Source: CAIWHR01 sp963811685
GTDB taxonomy: Bacteria; Pseudomonadota; Gammaproteobacteria; Burkholderiales; Casimicrobiaceae
DNA: 64,000 nt
Reading direction: 5' to 3'
Assembly (NCBI GenBank): GCA_963811685.1
Contig: CAWESK010000015.1
Span: 1-64,000 of the forward strand
Below are positions 9,826-17,972 of this stretch, in pieces. Under the pieces are notes generated by a model, which did not search any database, had not been told where the DNA came from, and saw only the letters and a list, made by a program, of their open reading frames with translations. Each line of letters begins with the position of its first letter. Position 1 is the first letter of the stretch. A program made the translations under genes and the position numbers.

Positions 9826-10308
9826 TTACGCGGCGTAGCGGCGCCGCAGCCACTCGTCGACGGCGATCCTGCCGGGACCGTAGAACAGCGTCACCAGCAG
9901 CATCGTGCCCCAGAGGATGTGATCCTTGAGGCCGGCCGGCGAAAGGTCCGGGTACGACGTGGCGGCGACGATATTGAACACGAACAGCGCGAACGCGGCG
10001 GCGCGCGTTCCCAATCCCAGCGCCAGGAAGACTGGCAGCCCGACTTCGGCGGCGGTTCCCAGCACGGCCGCGACGTGCGGCGGAAGCAGCGGCACGTGGT
10101 ACTCATTCTGGAAGAGGCCGAGCGTGCCCGACCAATTCCCGAGCTTGATCATTCCGGACGTGATGAACACGCGCGCGACGTAGAGGCGCAGCGCCAGCGC
10201 GAAGAGCGGCTGCAGCTTGTCGACGAGCGCGACGGCGGCAGCGTAGAGGCGCGCGAGGCGCGGGATCAGCGAAGACGAGTGCGGCACTGGCGTGGCGGCG
10301 GTTTCCAT
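9826..10308 (-). CDS. doxX: DoxX-family membrane protein
   Basis: A 160-residue integral membrane protein with four predicted helices (LFALALRLYVARVFI; VGLPVFLALGLG; FALFVFNIVAA; LWGTMLLVTLFYG), the usual DoxX architecture and length. DoxX proteins are small membrane subunits linked to quinone or redox processes. In bufferin-type operons a DoxX gene is commonly the last member, as here, downstream of bufA-bufB-bufC. Its role there is unproven. The last 15 codons are duplicated at 6594-6639 on the far side of the KaiC module, so its 3' end has been a recombination point. The start at 10308 (METAATPVP) is the only good one. Confidence 0.88.
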   Translation of the reverse strand: METAATPVPHSSSLIPRLARLYAAAVALVDKLQPLFALALRLYVARVFITSGMIKLGNWSGTLGLFQNEYHVPLLPPHVAAVLGTAAEVGLPVFLALGLGTRAAAFALFVFNIVAATSYPDLSPAGLKDHILWGTMLLVTLFYGPGRIAVDEWLRRRYAA

Positions 10309-10364
10309 GATCTCTCGATCCTCGCGGGCAGGGTTCCCCTTAGGTCGCCCCTTGGGCAGCCAAC

Positions 10365-11138
10365 TTACATGACGCCGACGATGGTGCTGTCCGCGATGCG
10401 CGCACGAAGCGTCGTGGCGAGGTCGAACGCCGCGTCGGCGCTCTGGGCTGCCTCGATCGCCGCGGCCAGCGACGATGCCGTCGCCACGCTCGCGAGGAAG
10501 GCGTGCTCCCCGGCGGGCAGGCGCTCGATCGTCACGCCTTTCGCTTCGCGCCGAACGAGCAGCCGGTCCGGACCGGCATCGAGGGCCACGCGTTCATCGC
10601 CCAGATAGGTGTCCTGATTGACCTGCCAGATGCGCAGGACGGGATGGCGCGACGCGACGAACCGGCACGACGGCGCAAGCGCGAGTCTCGCCTCCGGCAG
10701 GTCGGCCGGTGCCATCAGCGTGAGATCGGCGAGCACTTCCTCCGGCGAGGACGTGTCGTCGGGGGCGCGGTTCGCCTCGTCCTGCGCCCATTCGAGCGCC
10801 GCGACGTCGCCCAGATACGGAAGCGAAGCCGCCGCTGGATATGCCGAAAGAAACGCGCCGAACGCGTCGCCGTAGACGTTGAGGTCGCCGCTCGTCGAGG
10901 GATGTGCGGCGACGAACGCATCGACGGCGGCATCGAAGAATGGCGCGCCGACCAGCCGCTTCACGACGGGGTAGGTCGCGGCGAGCGCGTTCCGGTAATT
11001 GGCGAACAGCGCGCGACGGTAGACGGCGATTCGTTCGACGGCCTGTTCGTCGGGGATCGTCGCGAACGGCGGGGCAGCGCCGTCGCCCGCGAGAAGGGTT
11101 GCCGCGAACTCCTGCTGCAGCTCACGCAGCGAGGGCAA
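10365..11138 (-). CDS. bufC: BufC/HvfC-like DUF2063 protein, partner of the RiPP-modifying enzyme
   Basis: A 257-residue protein of the DUF2063 family (N-terminal motif LRELQQEFAATLL, then RIAVYRRALFANYRNAL and VVKRLVGAPFFDAA). Family members accompany DUF692 enzymes and help recognise or present the precursor peptide. The start is inferred as TTG 11138, preceded by GGAGA seven bases upstream; it overlaps the 3' end of bufB by 17 bases, which implies translational coupling. It lies 56 bases ahead of doxX. The operon as a whole matches copper-induced bufferin clusters described in Caulobacter, where BufB and BufC modify the BufA precursor. The family assignment is firm; the function in this organism is inferred from context. 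Confidence 0.85.
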   Translation of the reverse strand: MPSLRELQQEFAATLLAGDGAAPPFATIPDEQAVERIAVYRRALFANYRNALAATYPVVKRLVGAPFFDAAVDAFVAAHPSTSGDLNVYGDAFGAFLSAYPAAASLPYLGDVAALEWAQDEANRAPDDTSSPEEVLADLTLMAPADLPEARLALAPSCRFVASRHPVLRIWQVNQDTYLGDERVALDAGPDRLLVRREAKGVTIERLPAGEHAFLASVATASSLAAAIEAAQSADAAFDLATTLRARIADSTIVGVM

Positions 11139-11958
11139 CGGAGGTCTCCAGTATCTGTTGCGCGGTCGCCGCTTCAGCCAGCAGCATCGCGAGCGGCGGA
11201 ATGTCGGTGTCCCATTCGATGAGCGTCGGCACCGGCCCGAAGCGGGCAATCGCCCGCCGATAAAGCGCCCACACCGGCGGCGCGACGGGCGCGCCGTGCG
11301 TGTCGACGAGGCATGTGGGGGTCGCCTCGAAGCCGGCGAGGTGAATCTCGGCGATCGCCTCGGACGGCAGCGCCGCAAGATACGCGTCGGCATCGAAGCC
11401 GTGGTTCATCGCGTTGACGTAGATGTTGTTGACGTCGCACAAGAGCTTGCAGCCGGTGCGGCGCGCGAGCGCGGCGACGAACTCCCATTCCGGAATCGTC
11501 GCCTCGGCGAAGGCGAGATAGGACGACACGTTTTCGATGAGGATCGTGCGGCCGAGGACATCCTGCACCTCGGCAACGCGCGCGCAGACGTGCGCGAGCG
11601 CTTCCTCGGTGTACGGCAGCGGCAACAGGTCGTTCAGCACGCGGCCGCCGACGCCGCTCCAGCACAGATGCTCGGAGACGAGCGCGGGCTCTGTCCGCTC
11701 GATGAGGCGCGCCAGCTTCGCGAGATGGGTGCGGTCCAGCGGATCGGTCGAGCCGAGCGACATGCCCACGCCATGCAGCGACAGCGGGTAGTCGTGGCGG
11801 ATGCGGTCGAGCGTGGCCAGCGCGGGGCCGCCGTCGACGTAGTAATTCTCGCTGTGGATCTCGAGCCACGGCACCGCCGGGCGCTCGTCGAGGACCTGCC
11901 GCACGTGGGGCGAGCGGAGTCCGATGCCCGTGGCGGGAGACAGGGGGGAGGACGTCAT
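11122..11958 (-). CDS. bufB: BufB, DUF692 multinuclear iron-dependent oxidase (MNIO)
   Basis: A 278-residue DUF692 enzyme with a TIM-barrel layout and family signatures containing the expected metal-ligand residues: EIHSENYYV, SLHGVGMSL, SEHLCWSG, LIENVSSYL, CDVNNIYVNA, IHLAGFE, DTHG and LIEWDTD. MNIO enzymes oxidatively modify cysteines in ribosomal peptides. In bufferins they are reported to make copper-binding thiooxazole-type groups. The start ATG 11958 (MTSSPLSP) follows only four bases after the T-run of an intrinsic terminator that separates it from bufA, so expression requires read-through. It is a member of the bufA-bufB-bufC-doxX operon. Confidence 0.92.
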   Translation of the reverse strand: MTSSPLSPATGIGLRSPHVRQVLDERPAVPWLEIHSENYYVDGGPALATLDRIRHDYPLSLHGVGMSLGSTDPLDRTHLAKLARLIERTEPALVSEHLCWSGVGGRVLNDLLPLPYTEEALAHVCARVAEVQDVLGRTILIENVSSYLAFAEATIPEWEFVAALARRTGCKLLCDVNNIYVNAMNHGFDADAYLAALPSEAIAEIHLAGFEATPTCLVDTHGAPVAPPVWALYRRAIARFGPVPTLIEWDTDIPPLAMLLAEAATAQQILETSVALAA

Positions 11959-11962
11959 GATG

Positions 11963-11997
11963 AAAAACCCGGCCGGGCGACGTCGCGTCCGGCCGGG
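11963..11997 (-). terminator. Intrinsic terminator/attenuator between bufA and bufB
   Basis: On the minus strand a perfect 9-bp GC stem (11989-11997 with 11968-11976) with a 12-base loop, itself containing the palindrome GCGACGTCGC, is followed at once by five T (11967-11963). It lies between the bufA stop and the bufB start codon (11958). It should stop most transcripts after the precursor gene and let a minority into the modifying genes, a stoichiometry common in RiPP operons. Confidence 0.8.
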
Positions 11998-12026
11998 TGA
12001 AACGGAACGGATTCCGGTTAGAACCG

Positions 12027-12293
12027 TTACATCTTCGGCGGTTCGCTGGTGCCGCCCATCTTTTCGCACGAGCCCTTGGCGACGTACTTCCATTCGGCCT
12101 TGTCGTTGTCGGCCTTGGCGCCGAGTCCGGCGCACGCGTGCTTGGCGGTGCCGCAGTCGTTCTGGCCGCCCTTGGCAATGCCATAGCATTTCTCCTGGCC
12201 GGCCTGCGGGGTGACGGGGGCAGCGAGCGTGGCCGAGGCGACGCCGAGGGCGAGGATGCCGGCGATGGCGGCGTGGATCGTGGTCTGATTCAT
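12027..12293 (-). CDS. bufA: BufA1-like DUF2282 bufferin precursor
   Basis: An 88-residue exported peptide. A signal sequence (MNQTTIHAAIAGILALG) ends near TLAA, and the mature part carries four cysteines, Cys36 (EKCYG), Cys47 (NDCGT), Cys54 (HACAG) and Cys76 (GSCEK), the pattern of DUF2282 bufferin-1 precursors. In Caulobacter such peptides are modified by BufB/BufC on cysteines and sequester copper in the periplasm. I chose ATG 12293 (GGAGA eight bases upstream) over 12320 because it starts the signal peptide directly. An ECF-like promoter lies 56-83 bases upstream and an intrinsic terminator follows 30 bases after the stop. Confidence 0.9.
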   Translation of the reverse strand: MNQTTIHAAIAGILALGVASATLAAPVTPQAGQEKCYGIAKGGQNDCGTAKHACAGLGAKADNDKAEWKYVAKGSCEKMGGTSEPPKM

Positions 12294-12348
12294 GGCGAAG
12301 TCTCCAGTGGGAAGGGGCAAGAGACGGGCGTGGCGCCCATCCGATGCG

Positions 12349-12376
12349 TTGGTCGGCCGTAAGCCGCCAATCTTAC
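12349..12376 (-). promoter_or_regulatory. ECF-like promoter of bufA
   Basis: On the minus strand GTAAG (12376-12372), 16 bases, then CGACCAA (12355-12349). The same two blocks with the same 16-base spacing occur upstream of the zf-HC2 gene at 12758-12731, while the intervening bases differ. Two hits with fixed spacing upstream of two linked genes suggest a shared alternative-sigma promoter. The GTAAG also forms an inverted repeat with CTTAC inside the spacer. Confidence 0.6.
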
Positions 12377-12434
12377 GCGGCGCACTGCGGCGAGCGGCGC
12401 AAGCGCCGTATGTTCGCGTGGATGGAGTCCAAGG

Positions 12435-12614
12435 TCAACTGCGGTAGCGGCGCATGGCTTCGCGCAGGAGCAGCGCCTGCCGCACGAAGTCCCGGCATGT
12501 GTCGCACCAGAAGAGGTGAACGCGCAGCAGCAGCCGGCGTCCGAACGGCAGCGGGCCGTCCAGCTCGCGCGAGATGAGCCGCGTCGCATCCTTGCAATTG
12601 AGGATTCTGCCCAA
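12435..12614 (-). CDS. Small zf-HC2 zinc-finger protein, anti-sigma-like
   Basis: A 59-residue protein with the ZAS zinc motif H-x3-C-x2-C (His33, Cys37, Cys40 in HLFWCDTC) plus the family start LNCKDATRLISRELDGPL. Such short zf-HC2 proteins act as anti-sigma factors or accessory regulators. The start is uncertain: TTG 12614 is used, but the consensus start of the family (MLNC) falls on an ATC codon (ILNC), so a base error or rare start is possible. No ECF sigma gene is adjacent in the window. It is encoded just upstream of bufA on the same strand, behind a promoter with the same motif, so I infer a regulatory link to the bufferin operon. Confidence 0.65.
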   Translation of the reverse strand: MGRILNCKDATRLISRELDGPLPFGRRLLLRVHLFWCDTCRDFVRQALLLREAMRRYRS

Positions 12615-12730
12615 GGGAGATCGATCCGGCGAGCGGATAGGTGGAATCGCCGGCCCGAACCCATGACCGACGGGCGGCGTCCGATCTCTGCCGCGATATC
12701 CCGGCCTGTTCTATTCTGTTGTAAAGAGGC

Positions 12731-12758
12731 TTGGTCGCACCGTTTCGATGCAACTTAC
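12731..12758 (-). promoter_or_regulatory. ECF-like promoter of the zf-HC2 gene
   Basis: Minus-strand GTAAG (12758-12754), 16 bases, CGACCAA (12737-12731), the same as the bufA promoter in both elements and spacing. It lies about 117 bases upstream of the zf-HC2 start. The 116 bases between promoter and gene carry no convincing reading frame. Confidence 0.55.
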
Positions 12759-12872
12759 AGCCCGAGCGCTCGAAGTCGACGGCAACAAGCGCTAAGCGAC
12801 GATGGTACGCGGACTCGCCGCCTGCCAGGACGATGCGGTTAGAATGGCCGGGCATTTTCGCTGCCTTCCGCC

Positions 12873-13634
12873 ATGCGCTTCACCGTCGCGACCTACAACA
12901 TCCACAAGGGATTTTCCCAACTCAACCGGCGAATGGTGATCCACGAGCTGCGGGAGCGGCTCGCCGGGCTCGATGCCGACATCCTGTTCCTGCAGGAAGT
13001 GGTGGGCGTCCACGAGGGGCATGCGGCGCGCCACGGGAACTGGCCCGCGAAGCCGCAGCATGAATTCATCGCCGACACGCACTGGCACGAGGTCGCCTAC
13101 GGCAGGACCGCGATCTATCGCCACGGCCACCACGGCAACGCGCTGCTTTCGCGCTATCCGATCACGGCCCAGGAGAACATCGACATCTCCGCGCATCCGT
13201 TCGAGAGCCGCGGCCTCCTGCACTGCGAAATCCGCGTCGCGGAGAACGAGCCGGTGGTCCATTGCATCAACGTGCATCTCGGGCTTTTCGAGCGCGGGCG
13301 CCGGTGGCAGATCAAGACGCTGTGCGAGCGGATTCGCGAAAAGGTGCCGATGACGGCGCCGCTCGTCATCGCCGGCGACTTCAACGACTGGCGCCACAAG
13401 GCGAATCGGCTGCTGGTCGAGGAGCTCGGCGTGCACGAGGTGTTCGAGGCGGTGCGCGGCCGTCCGGCGCGGACGTTCCCGTCCGCAATGCCGGTGTTCC
13501 GCCTCGACCGGATCTATGCGCGCGGCCTTGCGATCCGCGACGCACATGTTCATTACACGTTTCGCAGCGGCCGGCGGATGTCCGACCACGCGGCGCTGGC
13601 GGCGAGGTTCGATACGTCGCGGCGCCCGCGATGA
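12873..13634 (+). CDS. ybhP: YbhP-like endonuclease/exonuclease/phosphatase family protein
   Basis: A 253-residue protein of the EEP (DNase I-like) superfamily. Metal and catalytic motifs are visible: TYNIHKG near the N-terminus, FLQEV, NVHLG, the Asp-Asn pair in IAGDFNDW, and the terminal SDHAAL histidine. EEP enzymes hydrolyse phosphodiester bonds in nucleic acids or lipids; the substrate here is not known. It overlaps the next gene, clsB, by four bases (ATGA), as in the E. coli ybhP-clsB pair, so a membrane-lipid link is plausible. There is no signal peptide. The start ATG 12873 gives the usual length. Confidence 0.87.
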   Translation: MRFTVATYNIHKGFSQLNRRMVIHELRERLAGLDADILFLQEVVGVHEGHAARHGNWPAKPQHEFIADTHWHEVAYGRTAIYRHGHHGNALLSRYPITAQENIDISAHPFESRGLLHCEIRVAENEPVVHCINVHLGLFERGRRWQIKTLCERIREKVPMTAPLVIAGDFNDWRHKANRLLVEELGVHEVFEAVRGRPARTFPSAMPVFRLDRIYARGLAIRDAHVHYTFRSGRRMSDHAALAARFDTSRRPR

Positions 13635-14851
13635 ACCGGTTTATCGCCGGCAATCGCGTCGTGCTGTTGCGCAGCGGCGGCGAATTCTTCCCGGCGCTCG
13701 TCGGCGCGATCGATCGGGCCGAGCGCGAGGTCTGGCTCGAAACCTACATCTTCGCGGACGACGACGCCGGCCGCATCGTCGCGGCGGCGCTGTGCCGCGC
13801 CGCGGAGCGCGGCGCCAAGGTGCGGGTACTGGTCGATGGCTGGGGGGCGCGCCACTACCTCACGCGCAAGCTCGAACGATTGCTCGTCGCCGCCGGCGTG
13901 TCGCTGCTCAAGTACCGGCCGGAGGTTGCGCCGTGGCAATTCCGGTCGCATCGGCTGCGGCGGCTCCATCGCAAGCTGTGCTCGGTCGACGGGCGCATCG
14001 CCTTCGTCGGCGGCATCAACGTCATCGATGACGTGAACACTCCGGGTCAGCGGCCGCCGCGCGTCGATTTCGCCGTCAGCGTCGAGGGTCCCGTGCTGGG
14101 GTCGATCGTCCGCACGATGCAGCGCGTGTGGGCGATCAACGAGCTCGTCCAGTTCCAGGGCAGCGACGTGCCGCTGTTCCCCGATCCGCCACGCACGCCG
14201 CGCAGCGGCGGCCAGACGGCGAAATTCGTGATTCGCGACAACCTGCGCCACCGCCGCGACATCGAGAGCGCCTATCTCACGGCGATTCGCACGGCGAAGC
14301 AGGAGATCCTGATCGCCAATGCGTACTTCTTTCCCGGCTTCCGCATTCGGCGGGCGCTGATCGCCGCCGCGCGGCGAGGGGTGCGCGTCACGCTGCTGCT
14401 GCAGGCGCGCGTCGAGTATGCGCTCTTGCACTACGCATCGCGCGCGCTCTACGGCCAGCTGCTCGCGGCCGGCATCGGCATCCAGGAATATCACCGGTCG
14501 TTCCTGCACGCGAAGGTTGCCGTCGTCGACGACAGCTGGGCGACGGTCGGTTCGTCGAACATCGATCCGTACAGCCTGCTGATGGCGCGCGAGGCGAACA
14601 TCGTGGTGCGCGACCCGGACTTCAGCGGACAGCTGAAGAGCGAGCTGACGCGGATGATCGACGACGGCGCGCGTCCGCTCGCGCCGCAGCACTGGGCCGG
14701 CAGGCCGCGCGTTTACAAGGCGCTCGTCTGGATTGCCTACGGCATCGTGCGCTTCGCGATGGGCCTCCTCGGCTATGGCGGCAACGAGTGGTTTCGTGGC
14801 GGTCCGCCGAAGCGCCCGGCGGCGCCGGGCCGGGCCGACGAGGAGAGCTGA
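13631..14851 (+). CDS. clsB: Cardiolipin synthase B (phospholipase D family)
   Basis: A 406-residue phospholipase D-superfamily enzyme with two HKD motifs: His113-x-Lys-x4-Asp (HRKLCSVD) and His293-x-Lys-x4-Asp (HAKVAVVDD). ClsB-type synthases make cardiolipin from phosphatidylglycerol or with phosphatidylethanolamine at the inner membrane. A hydrophobic C-terminal stretch (ALVWIAYGIVRFAMGLLGYG) could attach it to the membrane. It starts at ATG 13631, overlapping the preceding gene's stop, so translation is probably coupled. No ybhN-like gene follows; the next gene is an ABC exporter. Confidence 0.92.
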   Translation: MNRFIAGNRVVLLRSGGEFFPALVGAIDRAEREVWLETYIFADDDAGRIVAAALCRAAERGAKVRVLVDGWGARHYLTRKLERLLVAAGVSLLKYRPEVAPWQFRSHRLRRLHRKLCSVDGRIAFVGGINVIDDVNTPGQRPPRVDFAVSVEGPVLGSIVRTMQRVWAINELVQFQGSDVPLFPDPPRTPRSGGQTAKFVIRDNLRHRRDIESAYLTAIRTAKQEILIANAYFFPGFRIRRALIAAARRGVRVTLLLQARVEYALLHYASRALYGQLLAAGIGIQEYHRSFLHAKVAVVDDSWATVGSSNIDPYSLLMAREANIVVRDPDFSGQLKSELTRMIDDGARPLAPQHWAGRPRVYKALVWIAYGIVRFAMGLLGYGGNEWFRGGPPKRPAAPGRADEES

Positions 14852-14901
14852 CGCCGCGGCCGCGCCGCGGATGACTGCCAGCGCCTGCTAGACTTCCGTC
14901 C

Positions 14902-16803
14902 ATGCGTCACATGAGAGGTTCTACATTGTCGCTGCCTGGTGCCGCCACGGGCGGCGACTGGCACACGATCCGCACGCTGCTGCCCTATCTGTGGGCGTAC
15001 AAGGGCCGCGTGCTGGCGGCGCTCACCGCGCTGATCGCAGCCAAGGTCGCGAACGTCGGCGTTCCCGTCCTGATGAAGGAGATCGTCGATCGCCTCGACG
15101 CCACGACCGCGATCCTCGCGGTACCGCTGGCGCTGCTCGTGACCTACGGCCTGCTGCGGCTGTCGACGACATTCTTCACCGAGCTTCGCGAGTACCTGTT
15201 CGCCAAGGTCACGCAACGCGCGGTGCGCACGATCGCGCTCGAGGTGTTCCGCCACCTGCACGCGCTGTCGCTGCGCTTCCATCTCGCGCGGCAGACGGGC
15301 GGGCTCACGCGCGACGTCGAGCGCGGCCAGCGCGGGATCTCGACCCTCATCAGCTTCACGCTGTTCTCGATCCTGCCCACGCTGGTCGAGATCAGCCTGG
15401 TCGGGGCGATCCTCGTCATCCGCTACGACTGGACGTTCATCACGATCACGCTGGCGGCGCTCGCGCTCTACATCACCGCCACCGTGATGATCACCGACTG
15501 GCGGACCGGCTTTCGCCGGCAGATGAACGAGCTCGACTCGAAGGCCAACACGCGCGCGATCGACAGCCTGCTCAACTACGAGACGGTCAAGTACTTCGGC
15601 AACGAGGAGTGGGAGGCGCGCCGCTACGACGAAAGCATGCAGCGCTGGGAAAAGGCGGCGGTGAAGAGCCAGACCTCGCTGTCGCTCCTCAACATCGTGC
15701 AGAGCGCGATCATCGCCATCGCGGTCACGCTGATCATGTGGCGGGCGACGGTCGGCGTCGTCAACCGGACGATGACGATCGGCGACCTCGTGCTCGTCAA
15801 CGCGTTCATGATCCAGCTCTACATCCCGCTCAACTTCCTCGGCGTGCTCTATCGCGAGATCAAGCAGGCGCTCGCCGACATGGAACGGATGTTCGCGCTC
15901 GCGAAGGAGCACACCGAGGTGGCCGATGCGCCGGGCGCCGCGGCGCTCGATGTCGGCGCCGGCGAGGTGCGCTTCGAGCATGTCGATTTCGGCTACGAGC
16001 CCAACCGGCAGATCCTGTTCGACGTGACCTTCACCATCCCCGCCGGCCACACCGTCGCCGTCGTCGGCCCGTCGGGAGCCGGCAAGAGCACGCTGTCGCG
16101 CCTCCTGTTCCGCTTCTACGACGTCACCGGCGGCCGCATCACGGTGAACGGCCGCGACATCCGCGCGGTGCGCCAGGACAGCGTCCGCGCGGCGATCGGG
16201 ATCGTTCCGCAGGACACGGTGCTCTTCAACGACACGATCGAATACAACATCGCCTACGGCCGCCCCGGCGCGACGCACGAGGAGATCGTTGCTGCGGCGG
16301 AGCTCGCCCAGATCCACAAGTTCATCGTCAGCACGCCCGAGGGCTACGCGACGCCGGTCGGCGAGCGCGGCCTCAAGCTCTCCGGGGGCGAGAAGCAGCG
16401 CGTCGCGATCGCGCGCGCGGTGCTGAAGGATCCGCGGATCCTGATCTTCGACGAGGCGACCTCGGCGCTCGACTCGAAATCCGAGAAGGCGATCCAGGCG
16501 GAGCTGCGCAGGATCGCGCAGAACCGCACGACGCTGACGATCGCGCATCGGCTGTCCACGATCATCGATGCCGACCTCATCCTCGTCCTCGACCACGGCC
16601 GGATCGTCGAGCGCGGCACCCATGGCGCGCTTCTTGCTCAAAATGGCGTGTACGCGCGGATGTGGCAGCTGCAGCAGACCGAAGCGAAGTCGCCGGCGCC
16701 GGGCGGATCGTCGCCGGTGTCGTCCGCAACGGCCCTTGGCGCGTTGACCCTTGACGCGGGGGCGGAAGCAGTCGCCGATCCGGGGTTTCCGGTAACGCCG
16801 TAG
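14902..16803 (+). CDS. Atm1-type ABC exporter (fused permease-ATPase)
   Basis: A 633-residue half-transporter: six membrane helices in residues 30-330, then a nucleotide-binding domain with Walker A GPSGAGKST, signature LSGGEKQR, Walker B ILIFDEATSALD and the H-loop in IAHRLST. Similarity is to the Atm1/HMT1 branch (motifs LNYETVKYFGNE and the short EWEARRYDESM coupling region), which exports glutathione-bound metals or Fe-S precursors. It works as a homodimer. The substrate in this organism is not shown. The last 35 residues (after QLQQTEAK) are low-complexity and may reflect a lost stop. Start ATG 14902; Met4 (14911) is an alternative. No genes are coupled to it. Confidence 0.9.
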   Translation: MRHMRGSTLSLPGAATGGDWHTIRTLLPYLWAYKGRVLAALTALIAAKVANVGVPVLMKEIVDRLDATTAILAVPLALLVTYGLLRLSTTFFTELREYLFAKVTQRAVRTIALEVFRHLHALSLRFHLARQTGGLTRDVERGQRGISTLISFTLFSILPTLVEISLVGAILVIRYDWTFITITLAALALYITATVMITDWRTGFRRQMNELDSKANTRAIDSLLNYETVKYFGNEEWEARRYDESMQRWEKAAVKSQTSLSLLNIVQSAIIAIAVTLIMWRATVGVVNRTMTIGDLVLVNAFMIQLYIPLNFLGVLYREIKQALADMERMFALAKEHTEVADAPGAAALDVGAGEVRFEHVDFGYEPNRQILFDVTFTIPAGHTVAVVGPSGAGKSTLSRLLFRFYDVTGGRITVNGRDIRAVRQDSVRAAIGIVPQDTVLFNDTIEYNIAYGRPGATHEEIVAAAELAQIHKFIVSTPEGYATPVGERGLKLSGGEKQRVAIARAVLKDPRILIFDEATSALDSKSEKAIQAELRRIAQNRTTLTIAHRLSTIIDADLILVLDHGRIVERGTHGALLAQNGVYARMWQLQQTEAKSPAPGGSSPVSSATALGALTLDAGAEAVADPGFPVTP

Positions 16804-16906
16804 GGGCAGGGCCGGATCTCCGGCGAGGCATCCCGGGGCGGACCCGGACCCGGCGGGCGCTATTTCCATGAATATGAAGGGGTATTGGCGGCACCCCGGG
16901 GTCGTG

Positions 16907-16915
16907 TGCTATAAA
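16907..16915 (+). promoter_or_regulatory. Probable extended -10 promoter of the PBP7 gene
   Basis: TGC followed by TATAAA (16910-16915), 22 bases ahead of the PBP7 start. The extended TGn and near-consensus -10 stand out in this GC-rich DNA; a TTGGCG about 19 bases upstream is a weak -35. Confidence 0.5.
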
Positions 16916-16937
16916 GCCGCGGGAGTTGAGCCTTGGC

Positions 16938-17896
16938 ATGATGAAGCTACGCTTGATGATTGTTTTCTCTGGATTAATCGCGGTGCTTGCGGCTTTGCCC
17001 GCCGGCGCGCAGGGTCCGTTCGTCCTCGATCCGGCCAAGCTGAAGCTCGCCTCCGCCAACGCGCTTGTCCTCGACGCCACCGACAATCGGCCCGTCTACA
17101 CCAAGGCCGCCAACGACGTGACGCCGATTGCTTCCCTCACCAAGCTGATGACGGCCATCGTCACATTGGACGCTGGGCAGCCGCTGGACGAGCCGCTCGC
17201 CATCGACATGGACGACCTCGATTTCGTCAAGGGCTCGCGGTCGCGCCTGCGGATGGGGTCCGAGTTGCCGCGGCGCGAAATGCTGCGCCTTGCCCTGATG
17301 TCGTCTGAAAATCGCGCGGCGTCGAGCCTCGCTCGCGCGTACCCCGGTGGCACGCCGGCCTTCGTCGCGGCGATGAACGCGAAGGCGCGCTCGCTCGGGA
17401 TGACGCGCACGCACTACGCGGATGCGACCGGCCTGTCGCCGGACAACGTCTCGACGGCGAGCGATCTCGCGCTCGTCGTCGGCGCCGCCGCGCAGTATCC
17501 GCTGATCCGCGAGTTCAGCACGACCGGCAGCCACTACGTCGAGGTGCAGCCGACGGGGCAATGGCTCGGCTACAACAACACGAACAACCTCGTCAAGAAC
17601 GCGCAGTGGGATATCCAGCTGTCGAAGACGGGCTACATCCGCGAGGCCGGCAAGTGCCTCGTCATGCTGGCCACGATCGGCAGCCGCCCGTTCGTGATCG
17701 TGCTGCTCGATTCCGCCGGCCGTTACACGCGGCTCGGCGATGCGCTTCGCGTCCGCCATTGGCTCGAGACGGGCGAGATGCCGCCCGCCGCCGTCGCGAG
17801 CAAGCCCGGAGCGAAGGCGGTCAAGGGCAAGGGGCACGTGGCCGGCACGTTTGCGCCGCGTCGAGGGTCGCCGCGCGGACGGCCAAGCCGGCGTAA
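16938..17896 (+). CDS. pbpG: D-alanyl-D-alanine endopeptidase PBP7, 3' frameshift
   Basis: A periplasmic low-molecular-weight penicillin-binding protein (peptidase S11) of about 318 residues. It has a signal peptide (MKLRLMIVFSGLIAVLAALPAGAQ region) and the three active-site motifs SxxK (SLTK), SxN (SEN) and KTG (SKTGY). It trims peptidoglycan cross-links. After HWLETGEMP the frame runs on with no stop into the msrB gene. In the neighbouring frame a natural basic tail (RVAARTAKPA) ends at TAA 17894-17896, so an indel near 17850-17870 probably hides the true stop. ATG 16938 or 16941 is the start; TTG 16926 is unlikely. Confidence 0.85.
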
Positions 17897-17972
17897 TCCC
17901 AAGTCGCTCCCGCACCGTAAGCCCCGCGGGTCCTGCCCGACCAATGTTGTACGATTGGTACAGGAGGTCCGC

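Noticed and set aside
6640..9830. Transposon or phage origin of the KaiC module
   Set aside because: No transposase, integrase or terminal inverted repeats were seen; only the doxX-tail direct repeat supports movement.
12615..12872. ECF sigma factor gene ahead of the zf-HC2 gene
   Set aside because: No frame in these 258 bases encodes sigma region 2 or 4 motifs; only the promoter motif is visible.
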